Of a stretch of DNA of 64,000 bases, positions 18,579 through 28,600 are shown in pieces (position 1 is the first letter of the stretch; each line of letters starts with the position of its first letter). Source of the stretch: Amycolatopsis suaedae (GTDB lineage: Bacteria; Actinomycetota; Actinomycetes; Mycobacteriales; Pseudonocardiaceae); NCBI RefSeq assembly GCF_004214935.1, contig NZ_SFCC01000008.1:62001-126000 (forward strand). Direction: 5' to 3'. Both the position numbers and the translations under genes were made by a program. The notes beneath the pieces are model-generated. The model saw nothing but the letters and a program-made list of their open reading frames with translations, did no database searches and was not told the DNA's origin.

Positions 18579-19691
18579 ATGACGCAACCGCCACACGGTC
18601 CGTGGCACCAACAGGGGCCGGCGGGTCCACCGTCCGGCCCGCTGCCGCCACCGGCGCCGGGCCCGGGATTCCCGTCGCCCCCGCCGCACTGGGGTGCCCC
18701 GCAGCCGGGCTTCGGCGGTTTCCCGCAGCCGCCGAAGAAGTCGAACGGGCCGATCATCGCCATCTGCCTCGGCGTCGCCGGGCTGCTGGTGGTCAGCCTG
18801 GTCGTGGTGCTGGTGGCGACGTCGGGCAGTTCCAGCGACAGCGCGGGCGGCTCCGTGCCCAGGGCGTCGATCACCCCGACCGAGACGACCAGCGACACAC
18901 CGACCTCGACGTCGTCGGAGACACCGACCTCCAGCTCGAGCCCGAGCAGCCCGACGAGCAGCGCGGGCCCGGCGAAGGTGTTCAAGCTGGCCGATCACCC
19001 GATCCTGCAGAACCCCGACGCCGGGCTGAAGAACCTGGCGTGCAACCTGCCCGGCTGGCAGAGCAACCAGGCCGCCGCCGAAGCGTTCTTCACCGCGGCC
19101 AGCCGTTGCCTGGACGCCGCGTGGGGGCCGTTCCTGCGGTACTACAACCTGCCGTTCAGCCCGCCCAACCTGCACTTCCCCACCGGCTCGAGCTTCCAGA
19201 CCGAGTGCGGGACGATCCAGGTCGGCATCGCCACGGCCGCCTACTACTGCGAGAACAACCTGTACGTGCCGTTCCGCGGGCTGCAGACCGACCAGTACGG
19301 CAACAACCCCGGCGTCTACCTGGCGTTGTTCGCGCACGAGTACGGCCACCACGTCCAGGAGGTCTCCGGGCTGATGGACGCCGCGTGGGAGAAGATCTAC
19401 GAGGCAGGCCAGAACAGCCCGGCCGGCCTGGAGATGGCGCGGCGCAAGGAGCTGCAGGCGCAGTGCTTCTCCGGGATGTTCCTCGGCGCGCACGTCGACC
19501 GCGGCGGCACGATCACCCGGGACATGTACAACAAGGCGTGGAACGACCAGGAGACCCGCGGCGACAACACGTCGGGCAGCCGCGACCACGGCAGCAACGC
19601 CCACTACGCCGCCTGGTGGCGCGCGGGCGCCAAGGACAACCGCATCGTCGACTGCAACACCTTCGCCGCCCCCGCGGGCGAGGTCTCCTGA
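18579..19691 (+). CDS. Neutral zinc metallopeptidase, membrane-anchored
   Basis: 370 residues. A proline/glycine-rich cytoplasmic N-terminus (1-55), a single helix at about 58-80 (IIAICLGVAGLLVVSLVVVLVA), and a long Ser/Thr-rich linker (about 83-130) of the kind that crosses the actinomycete wall. The catalytic domain has the zinc motif HEYGHH at 253-258 and four or more cysteines (C155, C177, C210, C224) that could form disulfides outside the cell. This is the YpfJ-like neutral zinc metallopeptidase family (PF04228). ATG 18579 has GGGGA 9 nt upstream; an in-frame ATG about 15 codons earlier is an alternative. Substrate unknown. Confidence 0.9.
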   Translation: MTQPPHGPWHQQGPAGPPSGPLPPPAPGPGFPSPPPHWGAPQPGFGGFPQPPKKSNGPIIAICLGVAGLLVVSLVVVLVATSGSSSDSAGGSVPRASITPTETTSDTPTSTSSETPTSSSSPSSPTSSAGPAKVFKLADHPILQNPDAGLKNLACNLPGWQSNQAAAEAFFTAASRCLDAAWGPFLRYYNLPFSPPNLHFPTGSSFQTECGTIQVGIATAAYYCENNLYVPFRGLQTDQYGNNPGVYLALFAHEYGHHVQEVSGLMDAAWEKIYEAGQNSPAGLEMARRKELQAQCFSGMFLGAHVDRGGTITRDMYNKAWNDQETRGDNTSGSRDHGSNAHYAAWWRAGAKDNRIVDCNTFAAPAGEVS

Positions 19692-19711
19692 GCTGATGCC
19701 GGGGCGTGAGC

Positions 19712-19752
19712 AAGGGAGCTTTACTAGCGAAGAAGGGTAGTGAAGCTCCCTT
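19712..19752. repeat. R1 hairpin repeat, copy 2
   Basis: 15-bp arms AAGGGAGCTTTACTA / TAGTGAAGCTCCCTT with a single mismatch, 20 bp after the metallopeptidase stop. The loop is almost the same as in copies 1 and 6 (GCGAAGAAGGG). Confidence 0.8.
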
Positions 19753-19920
19753 GCTGCCCTACGGGTGTGACTGGTGGGGCTGGTGATGCCGCTGATGCCG
19801 TGAAGGCGGCCTCACGGCATCTGGCGCCAGGGTCCCGGTCCCGGCGAAGTCCGGGGCGCGGCAGGGCAAGGTAGGTGGTCCCGAACGCAGAACTCGCGGT
19901 CCTGAACGCAGAACTCGCGT

Positions 19921-20000
19921 GCGTGAGCGCAGGACTCATGATGTGAACCGGGTTCTCACGTGGTGCCGGTCCCCTGTGTGAACGGTCCGTTGGCGCGGGT
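19921..20000 (-). repeat. R6 repeat, inverted copy
   Basis: Reads on the minus strand as the element containing CGGACCGTTCACAC...GGCACCACGTGAGAACCCG...CATGAGTCCTGCGCTCA. Direct copies are at 20503-20580 and 52735-52811. The internal GGCACCACGTGAGAACCC core is the best conserved part. Confidence 0.7.
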
Positions 20001-20502
20001 CGTCCGTTCTGGGGCGCGAGTCCTACGTTTTGAGGCGCGAGTCGTCCGTTCCGGACCCGCGAGTTGTCCGTTCCCGCCCGCCTGGTCCCACTGTCCGGCA
20101 CGCCGGTTCCAGATGGCGAGAGACCGGACCCGTCCCAAGCACGTGAAGGCCACCTTCACCACGTCTCACGTCAAGGCCCCGGCAAAGTCGGGTGGTCCGG
20201 AGCGCGTCATTCGCGTTCCGGAAGACGAGACTCGCGGTGAATGGCCGGTGGCGCGGGTACGGTTCACGGGCTGGGATGCGGGGTCTGGATGGTGAGTGTC
20301 GTGTCCGGGAACGCGAATGACGTGCTCAGGAACGCGAAACTCGTGCTCCGGCCCGGCGCGGTCGCGCGAACGGCCCGTTCGGCCACCCGAGGACAGGGGC
20401 TCGTCCCGTGATCTGGACTGGCGCGCCGGACAGTGGGACCAGGACGGCGGGAACGTGCAACTCGCGGGTCCGGAACGGTCGACTCGCGGGTCGGGAACGG
20501 AG

Positions 20503-20580
20503 GACTCGCGCGACCGGACCGGTCACGCGGGCGACCGGCACCACGTGAGAACCCCGATCCACATCGTGAGTTCTGCGCTC
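20503..20580 (+). repeat. R6 repeat, direct copy a
   Basis: Core GGCACCACGTGAGAACCC at about 20537-20554, followed by CATCGTGAGTTCTGCGCTC. Matches the copy at 52735-52811 with few differences over about 75 bp. Confidence 0.7.
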
Positions 20581-20711
20581 ACGCACGCGAGTTCTGCCTT
20601 CCGGCACGCGAGTTCTACGTTCCGGTACACGAGCTCCACGCTCGAGACCAGCCACCTCGCCTGGCCGCCACCCGGCCTTTGCCGGGGCCCTGACGTCAGA
20701 TGCCTCGACGG

Positions 20712-21185
20712 CTAGATGAGCACGGCCCGGCGGCGCGGGCCACGCAGGACCAGGTAGGCGTAGACGCCACCGGCGGCGCAGGACAGCGCCAGCAGGCCGA
20801 AGCCGACCGGCCGGAACAGCCCGCTCGGCTCCGTCACCGCGGTGGCGATCCGCACCTCCGGCGTGTCGCCCCCGGTGAAGTTCTCCGGAACGGTCACGTC
20901 GAACTGTTCACCCTCGGTGTGACCGCAGGCACTGAGCGTGGCGTCGCGGCGCTGGCCCTCGAACTCGACCCGGACGCCCTCCCGCGCGCCGGTGTTGCTG
21001 CACGGGACGGCCTGCACGACCGTCGCCCTGCCGACCCGGTCCGACGCCTGCGCCGGCGCACCGAGCAGGCCCGGTCCGGCGAAGAAGGCCCCGGCGACGA
21101 TGAAGACCCCGGCCAGCACGGGCACGACGAGCACCTTCCAGTGCAGCGTCACCCGCCGCACCGGACCACCCGCTCTCGCATGCAC
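20712..21185 (-). CDS. Conserved hypothetical membrane protein
   Basis: 157 residues. One helix near the N-terminus (VLVVPVLAGVFIVAGAFFAGPGLL), an extracytoplasmic domain with two cysteines (VPCSNTG and LSACGHTEG, likely a disulfide), and a C-terminal helix (VGFGLLALSCAAGGVYAYLVL). I do not recognise the family. It lies 56 bp downstream of the potassium channel gene on the same strand and may be co-transcribed. GTG 21185 is chosen because the helix then has a short basic leader; the frame is open 10 codons further. Confidence 0.7.
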   Translation of the reverse strand: MHARAGGPVRRVTLHWKVLVVPVLAGVFIVAGAFFAGPGLLGAPAQASDRVGRATVVQAVPCSNTGAREGVRVEFEGQRRDATLSACGHTEGEQFDVTVPENFTGGDTPEVRIATAVTEPSGLFRPVGFGLLALSCAAGGVYAYLVLRGPRRRAVLI

Positions 21186-21241
21186 GGCGCCAATCGTTCC
21201 AGAATGTCGGGGCAAAGCACAGGCCGCGGATCACGGCCCGG

Positions 21242-22321
21242 TTACTGCCCGTTCACCTCTTCGACCTGCGTCACCTTGCGCACGTACAGCAGCTTGTCGC
21301 CGGGCTCGATGGCGTCGGCCTGCGGCGCGTCCACCCGGTAGAGAGTTCCGTCGCGGACCAGGCCCAGCACGATGTCGGGCAGGTGCCGCGGCGAGCCGCC
21401 GTGCTCGGACGGCTCCACGTCGCGTTCCGCGATGGCCAGCCCGGACTCCGGCGTCAGCAGGTCCTCCACCATGTCGACGACGACCGGCGTCGACGTCGCC
21501 ATGCCCAGCAGCCTGCCCGCGGTCTCGCTGGAGATCACCACCTGGTTGGCGCCCGACTGCTTGAGCAGATGGACGTTCTCCGCCTCCCGCACCGACGCCA
21601 CGATGTGCGCCTTGGGCGCCATCTCCCGTGCGGTCAGCGTGACCAGCACGGCGGTGTCGTCGCGGTTGGCCGCGACGACCACGGCCCGCGCCCGCTGCGC
21701 GCCCGCGACCCGCAGCACGTCGCTGCGCGTGGCCGACCCGTGCACGGTGACCAGGCCCATCGCGCCCGCGGCGTCGAGCGCCTCCTGGTTGGTGTCGACC
21801 ACGACGATGTGGTTCGGCTCGACCTTCTCGTCGCCGAGCAGCGTCTTGACCGTGGCGCGGCCCTTCGTGCCGAACCCGACGATCACCACGTGGTCCCGCA
21901 CCTTGTGCCTCCACTTCTGGATCTTGAACGCCTGCCGCGACCGCTCGGTGAGCACCTCGAGGGTGGTACCGACCAGGACGATCAGGAACAGCACCCGCAG
22001 CGGCGTGATGACCAGGATGTTGATCAGCCGCGCCGACTGGGTGGCCGGTGCGATGTCACCGTAGCCGGTGGTCGACAGCGACACGGTGGCGTAGTAGAAC
22101 GCGTCGAGCAGCGTCAGCCCGTCGCCGTTGGCGTCGCGGTAGCCGTCGCGGTCGAGGTACACGATCAGCACGGTGGCCAGCAGCGCCAGGATCGCGCCGA
22201 TGACGCGCTTGCCGATGGAGCGCAACGGGCTGACCGTCGTCTCCGGCATTCTGATCACGCCGACCAGCTCGTGGTCGGGCTGCTCGGCGAGCCGGTCGCC
22301 GAACGGGAGCCGCTTGATCAC
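21242..22321 (-). CDS. Two-helix potassium channel with RCK (TrkA-N/TrkA-C) domains
   Basis: 359 residues. Helix 1 is about 38-56 (RVIGAILALLATVLIVYL), the pore loop has the selectivity filter TTGYGD at 84-89, and helix 2 is about 98-120 (LINILVITPLRVLFLIVLVG). A cytoplasmic RCK domain starts with VVIVGFGTKGRATVKTLL (NAD-binding Rossmann motif GFGTKG) and ends in a TrkA-C type domain (PEVxx...YRVDAPQADAIEPGDKLLYV). It is a ligand-gated K+ channel of the MthK type by layout. GTG 22321 is 26 bp after adnB; the same adnA-adnB-channel order is known to me from M. tuberculosis (Rv3202c-Rv3200c). Confidence 0.93.
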   Translation of the reverse strand: MIKRLPFGDRLAEQPDHELVGVIRMPETTVSPLRSIGKRVIGAILALLATVLIVYLDRDGYRDANGDGLTLLDAFYYATVSLSTTGYGDIAPATQSARLINILVITPLRVLFLIVLVGTTLEVLTERSRQAFKIQKWRHKVRDHVVIVGFGTKGRATVKTLLGDEKVEPNHIVVVDTNQEALDAAGAMGLVTVHGSATRSDVLRVAGAQRARAVVVAANRDDTAVLVTLTAREMAPKAHIVASVREAENVHLLKQSGANQVVISSETAGRLLGMATSTPVVVDMVEDLLTPESGLAIAERDVEPSEHGGSPRHLPDIVLGLVRDGTLYRVDAPQADAIEPGDKLLYVRKVTQVEEVNGQ

Positions 22322-22347
22322 GCGCCGAAGCGTAGTCGACCCGGCCG

Positions 22348-25300
22348 TTACCCGGATGGCACCTCGGCCAGCAGGGCCCGCAGGCCGTCGGCGTCGAGCA
22401 GGTTCACCGGGGCGACCGTGTGGTTGTGCCGGACGTAGTGGAACGCGGCCCGCACCCGCTCCAGCGGCACCCCGGCCAGCGCCGACCAGGCCAGCCGGTA
22501 GGCGGCCAGCTGCACCGACAGCGCGGGCAGCCGGTCGGCGTCGGGCACGGCGCCGGTCTTCCAGTCCACGACGGTCCAGCCGCCGTCGGGGTCGGCGAAC
22601 ACGGCGTCCATCCGGCCGCGCACGGTCACGCCGCCGACGTCGGTGGAGAAGGGAACCTCGACGTCGTGCGGGTTGCGGGTGGCCCACTCGCTGAGTTCGA
22701 ACGCCTCCTGCAGCCGGGTCAGCTCGGTGTCGTCGGCCGGGTCGGTGTCGGCCGCGCCGGGCAGGTCGTCGAAGTCGAGCAGCCGGTCGGCGCCGAAGCG
22801 GCGTTCCAGCCAGCCGTGGAACGCGGTGCCGCGGCGGGCGAACATGTTCGGCGGCGCGGGCAACGGCCGCCGCAGGCGGGCGGCCAGCGCCTCCGGGTCG
22901 GCGGCGAGCTCGACGAGCTGGCTCACCGACAGCTGGCCGGGCAGCTCGACCCGCACCGTCTGCGCGGCGGCCCTGGCCCGCTCGGCCAGCAGCACGTCGG
23001 TGTCGACGATCCAGCCGTCCGGGTCGTCCTCGGGTTCCTCGTCCGGCTCGGCGGCCATGGCGAGCGTGAGCTGCTCGGCGGGTGCGGCCAGCACAGCGCG
23101 GACCAGCTCCATGCCCTCGGTGACGGCGTCGCGGCGCTCCCCCAGCGGATCGGCGGGCCAGGCGGCGGACCGGGTCTGCGCGGTCAGCGGGTTCTCCTCG
23201 TCCTCCCCCGGCTGCTCCGCCCACTCCGGGATCGTCCCCAGTGGACTGTCCTGTTCGGATTCGCGGATCAGCTCGACGATCTCGGTCAGGAACTCCGACG
23301 GCCCCTTCGGCTGTGCGCTGGTCTCGTTCCACCAGTGCCCGGACACCAAAAGGGACTTCTCCGACCTGGTCAGCGCGACGTAACACAGCCGCCGCTCCTC
23401 ACCGGCCTCCCGCTCGGCGAACCCGGCCTCGTGTGCCTCCAGTTCCGCCAGGACCTCCTTGCGGTCCTCGCCACCGTGCAGGTTCAGCCTGGGCAGGTCG
23501 GCCGAGTCACCACGCAGCGCGGCGGGCAGGTCCTGGACGGTCCGCAGCCACGACGACGACCGCCGCTTGCTCGGGAAGACCTCGCGCACCAGGTGCGGCA
23601 CGGCGACGATCTGCCATTCCAGACCCTTCGCCGAGTGCACGGTCAGGATCTGCACCCGGTCCGGAACCACCTCGACCTCGCCGGGCGCCAGGCCGTCCTC
23701 GGCGTGCTCCGCCGTGGACAGGTAGTCCAGGAACGACATCAGCGTCGCGGTCGGCGAGGACTCGGCGAACTCGGTGACCACGTCGGCGAACGCGTCCAGG
23801 TGCGCCCGGCCGGCGACGTAGGGCCGGGCCAGCGACTCGACGTCGAGCAGCATGGTGCGCTCGACGTCGGCCACCAGCTCGGGCAGCGACTGGTCGAGCC
23901 TGCGCCGCAGCGCGGTCAGCTCGGCGGCCAGCTTGCGCATCCGCTGGTAGCCCTGTGCCGAGTAGTTCGCCGCGTCGCCCAGGTCGTCCAGTGCGTCGAC
24001 CAGCCCGGTCTGCTCGATGCGCTCGGTGACGAGCATCGGGCTGTCGGCCGGTGGCAGCGGCTGCCCGCCGCCGAGTTCGACGGCCCTGCGCCACAGCGCG
24101 GCGATGTCGGCCGCGCCGATGCGCCACCGGGCTCCGGCGAGCAGCCGGGCGGCGGCCGTTCCGGCGAGCGGGTCGGCCAGCACCCGCAGGGTGGCGACCA
24201 GGTCGGCCACCTCGGGCTCGTCGAGCAGGCCACCGAGACCGACCACCTCGACCGGGATGCCGCGATCGCGCAGCTCGGCCGCGATCGGTGCCATGTCGGC
24301 ACGCCTGCGGACCAGGACGGCGGCCGTCGGCGGCCGCCCGGCCGACTCCAGCTCGGCGAACCAGCGCCGGGCCAGCGCGTCGGCCAGCCAGGTCCGCTCG
24401 GTGCGCACGTCGGCCAGCAGCGCGCACTCGATGTCCGCGGGCGGCGCGCCGTCGCGGGCCCGCAGCCGCTCGACGCCGAGACCGGCGGCGCGCAGCGGTT
24501 CGGCGATGCCGTTGGCCAGCGCCAGCACCTCCGGCGGGTTGCGGAAGCTGGTGAGCAGGCCGTACTCGGCGGCAGGCCGCCGCCCGGCGCGCGGGAAGTC
24601 GGTGGTGAACCGGGGCAGGTTGGCCGCGCTCGCGCCACGCCAGCCGTAGATGGCCTGCGCCGGGTCGCCGACGGCGGTCACCGGCATCGGCTCACCGCCC
24701 ATGCCGAACAGCGACCGCAGCAGCACCCGCTGGGCGTGACCGGTGTCCTGGTACTCGTCGAGCAGCACGGCGCCGTAGCGTTCCCGCTCACCGGCGGCGA
24801 CCTCGGGGTAGGCCTCGGCGAGCTGGGCGGCCAGCGACATCTGGTCGGCGAAGTCCAGTGCGCCCTCCCCACGCTTGCGTTGCCGGTAGCCGTCGACCAG
24901 CGGCAGCAGTGACAGCCGGAACCGTTGCGCGGCAAGCATTTCCTGGATCTTCACCGGCAACCCGGCCCGCTGCCCCTTGGCGCGGGGCGCGTTCTCGACG
25001 ATCTCGCACAGGCGCTCGGTGTAGGCGGTCAGCTGTTCCGGCGTCACCAGGTGCTCGCCCAGCTCACCGGCCAGCGCGAGCAGGTGCCCGGTGATGGTGA
25101 CCGGCACCTTGTCCGTCTCCAAATCACCGTCCCATGTGGACACGACGCGGTGTGCCAGCTGCCAGGAGGCCGTCTCGGTGAGCATGCGGGCGCCCGGCTG
25201 GACGGGCAGCCGCAGGCCGTGTTCGCCGAGCAGCCTGCCCGCGTAGGCGTGGTAGGTGAGCACGGTCGGTTCCCCGGCCAGCACCGCGGCCCGCAGCCCG

Positions 25301-25626
25301 CCCCCCGGGTCGACGCGGTCCAGCAGCCCGGATCCGGCGAGCCTGCGCAGCCGGGCCCGCACCCGCTCGCCGAGCTGGCGGGCGGCCTTGCGGGTGAACG
25401 TCAGGCCCAGCACGCGTTCCGGGGTGACGATGCCGTTGGCCACCAGCCACACCACCCGCGCGGCCATGGTCTCGGTCTTACCGGCGCCCGCACCGGCGAC
25501 GACGAGCGCGGGTTCGGTGGGCGCGGCGATGACCGCGGCCTGTTCCGGCGTCGGCGGGTGCAGCCCGAGCGCCGACGCGACCTCGGCTGGGCTCACCTGG
25601 ACTTGCGGGCGTTCGAGCGTCGTCAC
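22348..25626 (-). CDS. adnB: ATP-dependent helicase-nuclease AdnB
   Basis: 1092 residues. A UvrD-type motor with Walker A GAGAGKT (about 45-51), the DExx motif VLLDEYQDTGHAQR, VGDPAQAIYGWRGA, and TVHSAKGLEW is followed by a C-terminal RecB-type nuclease with the D-x-K motif (TVVDWKTGA) and the QLAAYRLAW helix. With AdnA it forms the mycobacterial-type end-resection motor-nuclease for double-strand break repair; AdnB is the main motor in the characterised complex. GTG 25626 overlaps the adnA stop (GTGA), giving 1:1 translation. No cysteine cluster is visible at its C-terminus, unlike AdnA. Confidence 0.95.
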   Translation of the reverse strand: MTTLERPQVQVSPAEVASALGLHPPTPEQAAVIAAPTEPALVVAGAGAGKTETMAARVVWLVANGIVTPERVLGLTFTRKAARQLGERVRARLRRLAGSGLLDRVDPGGGLRAAVLAGEPTVLTYHAYAGRLLGEHGLRLPVQPGARMLTETASWQLAHRVVSTWDGDLETDKVPVTITGHLLALAGELGEHLVTPEQLTAYTERLCEIVENAPRAKGQRAGLPVKIQEMLAAQRFRLSLLPLVDGYRQRKRGEGALDFADQMSLAAQLAEAYPEVAAGERERYGAVLLDEYQDTGHAQRVLLRSLFGMGGEPMPVTAVGDPAQAIYGWRGASAANLPRFTTDFPRAGRRPAAEYGLLTSFRNPPEVLALANGIAEPLRAAGLGVERLRARDGAPPADIECALLADVRTERTWLADALARRWFAELESAGRPPTAAVLVRRRADMAPIAAELRDRGIPVEVVGLGGLLDEPEVADLVATLRVLADPLAGTAAARLLAGARWRIGAADIAALWRRAVELGGGQPLPPADSPMLVTERIEQTGLVDALDDLGDAANYSAQGYQRMRKLAAELTALRRRLDQSLPELVADVERTMLLDVESLARPYVAGRAHLDAFADVVTEFAESSPTATLMSFLDYLSTAEHAEDGLAPGEVEVVPDRVQILTVHSAKGLEWQIVAVPHLVREVFPSKRRSSSWLRTVQDLPAALRGDSADLPRLNLHGGEDRKEVLAELEAHEAGFAEREAGEERRLCYVALTRSEKSLLVSGHWWNETSAQPKGPSEFLTEIVELIRESEQDSPLGTIPEWAEQPGEDEENPLTAQTRSAAWPADPLGERRDAVTEGMELVRAVLAAPAEQLTLAMAAEPDEEPEDDPDGWIVDTDVLLAERARAAAQTVRVELPGQLSVSQLVELAADPEALAARLRRPLPAPPNMFARRGTAFHGWLERRFGADRLLDFDDLPGAADTDPADDTELTRLQEAFELSEWATRNPHDVEVPFSTDVGGVTVRGRMDAVFADPDGGWTVVDWKTGAVPDADRLPALSVQLAAYRLAWSALAGVPLERVRAAFHYVRHNHTVAPVNLLDADGLRALLAEVPSG

Positions 25627-28600
25627 GGGCCGGTCACCTGCCGTCCCTCCGGGCGCAGCGGGCAGGCCGAGCGGGCCGGGCAGCGTGGGCAGTCCGGCGT
25701 CTCGGTGGCGGTGTAGTCCGGCCCGGTCGCCGACGCCGCCGCCGTGCGCACCAGGTCGAGCCACTGCGGGCCGGACTCGGCGTCCAGCGGCGCCTGCAGG
25801 CGCTCGGCGGCCCCGGTCTTGTTGTTGCTCTTGGCGACGTAGACCAGCCGCGCGCCGCCGGGTTCGACGCCCTCGCCGAACGCCCCGAGCAGCGTGGCCA
25901 GCTGGTAAGCGGCCAGCTGCGGGTGTTTCTCGGCGTCGGCCGCGCTGACCGGGACCTTGCCGCTCTTGAGGTCGACGATCACCGCCCTGCCCTCGTTGTC
26001 GGTCTCCAGCCGGTCGACCCGGCCACGCAGCCGCACCCGCAGCTCGTCCTCGCTCTCGGCGGGCAGCTCGACCGACATGTCGCGTTCCACCGCGGCCTGG
26101 GTCAGCTCGGAACGGCTGCCCCGCAGCCAGGTCAGGAAGTTCTCCAGCATGGCCTCGACCCGGCGGCGTTCCCTGCGGGAGAACCAGGGCGCCCCGGCGT
26201 CGACGCGGGTCCACGCCTCGTCCAGTGCGCGGCGCAGCTCGTCGTGGCCCATGCCGGTGGCGGCCGCCTGCGCCAGGCCGTGCACGAGCGTGCCGGTGAC
26301 GGCGGCGAGCTGGGCGGGATCGCTGCCGCCGTGGCGTTCCAGCAGCCAGCGCAGCGGGCAGCGGGCCAGCACCTCGACGGTGGACGGCGACACGCTGACC
26401 ACCTCGCCGGGGCTGAACAACGCGACGTCGGTGGACGGCGTCACCACGCCGTACCAGGTGTCCGGGTGGGCGCCCGGCACGCCCGCAGCGGCCAGCCGGG
26501 CGAGCTGGCGGGCGGCCAGGTCGCGGCGTTTCGGTTCGGTCGAGGCGTCGCAGACGGCCTTGCGCAGCGAGCCGACCAGCTCGGCGAGCACCAGGCCGCG
26601 CCCCTCCGACCGCAGCCGGGGGTCGGCGGCGGACTCGTCGGGTCCACGCGGGTCGACCTCGTCGATGAACCGCGAGGGCTGCTCGTCCTCCCCCGCGACG
26701 GCGCTGACCAGCAACGTTCTCCTGGCACGGCCGACCGCGACGGCGAACAGCCTGCGTTCCTCGGCCAGCAGCGGCGCGCGGGCCGACGTGGTGTCGTCGT
26801 CCACTCCGGACAGCAGGTCGACCAGCCGCTCCACGCCCAGCAGGGAGCCGCGCAGGCGCAGGTCGGGCCAGCTGCCCTCCTGCGCGCCGACGACCGCCAC
26901 CACCGTCCACTCCCGGCCGGCCGAACCGTGCGCGGTGAGCAGCGCGACGCCGTCGGAACGCTGCGCGGTCGGCGCCAGGCTGTCGCCGACGATCTGCTGG
27001 GCGGACAGGTACTCGGTGAACGCGGTGACGGTCGACCGCGGCAGCCTGTCGACAAATCGCCCGGCCGCATGGAACAGGGCGACGACCGAGTCGAGGTCGC
27101 GGTCGGCCCGTTCACCCAGCGAGCCGCCGCGGGCGGTCATCCGCAGCAGCCTGGCCTCCAGGCCGCTGCCCTGCCAGATCTCCCACAGCACGTCCTCGAC
27201 GCCCGCGCCCCTGGCGATCGACTCGCGGGCGGTGGCGAGCAGCGTGCCGACCCTGCGGACCGGTGCGGCCTCGGCGTCGGCCAGGCCGGCGAGGACGTCG
27301 TTGCCCAGCAGTGCCTCGACGAGCAGCTCGTCACTGGACCGTTCGCCACCGGCGGCCAGCTCCAGCCTGCGCAGGCCGCGGCGCAGCCTGCGCAGGGCCA
27401 GCGGATCGGCGCCGCCCAGTGGCGAGGACAGCAACAGCTCGGCGCGGTCGGCGTCCAGTGTGGACGGTTCGGCGGCGGCCGCGAGCAGGGTCAGCAGCGG
27501 CCGGACGGCGGGCTGGCGGGCCAGCGGCAGTTCCTCGGCGGTGGAGCCGATCGGGACCCCGGCCGCGCGCAGGGCCCGCTGCAGCACCGGGAACGACTGG
27601 GTGGGCGAGCGGACCAGCACGGCCATCTCCGACCACGGCACCTCGTCGATGAGGTGGGCGCGGCGCAGCTGGTCGGCCACCCAGCCCGCCTCGGCGGCCG
27701 GTGTGGGCAGCAGCCGGACCTTGACCGTGCCCTCCTCCTGGTTGCGCGCCGGCAGCAGGACGGGACGGGCGGGGCCGGGCAGCCCGGCCCGCATCCGGGA
27801 CAGTGCGGCGAGCACAGCCGTGGCGTGCCGGTGCGTGGTACGCAGCGTGACCGTCCGGTCACCGCCGGGGTCGGCGTCGGCCAGCAGCCCGGGATCGGCG
27901 CCGCGGAAGGAAAAGATGGACTGGTCCGGGTCGCCGGCGAGCAGGAAGTCGTCCGCGGCCGACCCGATGCGCTGCAGCAGGCGGTGCTGCAGCGGGTCCA
28001 GGTGCTGGGCGTCGTCGACCAGCAGGTGCCGGATGCGCTGGTGTTCCCTGGCCAGCAGGCTCGGGTCGGAGTCCAGTGCGTACAGGGCCATCGCCACCAG
28101 CTCGGCGGCGTCGTAGGCGGGGGCGCCGGGCAGGGCCATCGCGTGCCCGCCGGCCGCCTGCAGGAGCGTGACCTCCTCGTACTGCCGCCAGAACTTGCCC
28201 GCGGCGACCCACTGCTCCCTGCCGTGGTGACGGCCCAGCTTGACCAGGTCGTCCGGGCCGAGCCCGCGCTCGGCCGCGCGCAGCAGCAGGTCCCGCAGCT
28301 CCTCGGCGAAGCCGGGGACGGACAGCGCCGGCCGCAGTTGTTCCGGCCAGTCGGCGGCGCCGGTCTCCAGGTCGCCGGCGAGCAGCTCGCGCACGGCGAC
28401 GTCCTGCTCGGCACTGGACAGCAGCCGCGGCGGCGGGAGGCCGTCGGCGCTGGCCTGCAGGCGCAGGATGGCGTAGGCGTAGGAGTGGACGGTGCGCACG
28501 ACGGGTTCGCGGATGGTGCTGTCGGTGGCGACCCGCGCGGTGATGTCGGCCCGCAGCGACTCGGCCGCGCGCCGCGAGGTGGTCAGCACCAGCAGCCGCT

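Larger units (their letters stand above)
19692..20711. repeat. Repeat island 2 (convergent gap, about 1 kb, densest in repeats)
   Basis: No credible gene. It contains R1 copy 2 (19712-19752) with its TACGGGTGTGACTGG tail, an R3 hairpin ATGCCGTGAAGG...CCTCACGGCAT (19795-19820), and a partial R2 (about 20139-20172). A roughly 75-bp element R6 is present inverted (19921-20000) and direct (20503-20580), with a third copy at 52735-52811. Much of the rest is a degenerate array of about 20-22-bp units close to CGCGAGTTCTGCGTTCCGG (runs at about 19877-19925, 20010-20080, 20205-20345, 20455-20515 and 20570-20650). Frames are open on both strands and translate to Ala/Ser/Arg-rich strings; I treat those as spurious. 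Confidence 0.85.

Noticed and set aside
19724..20101. Minus-strand open frame in island 2
   Set aside because: It runs across R1, R3 and the tandem array, its peptide is the translated repeat (HASSAFRTASSAF), similar frames exist on the other strand, and no ribosome site or domain is seen.
19877..20700. Possible CRISPR array
   Set aside because: Units are about 20-22 bp, run on without unique spacers, differ from each other and occur on both strands. No cas genes are in the window; the Cas4-like nuclease at 61860 is a stand-alone RecB-type protein.
20296..20715. Plus-strand open frame in island 2
   Set aside because: Same repeat-derived composition; ends over the real minus-strand gene at 20712.
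22348..26910. Longer AdnB frame starting inside adnA
   Set aside because: The helicase N-terminus and a GTGA overlap fix the start at 25626; the extra sequence is the shadow of adnA.
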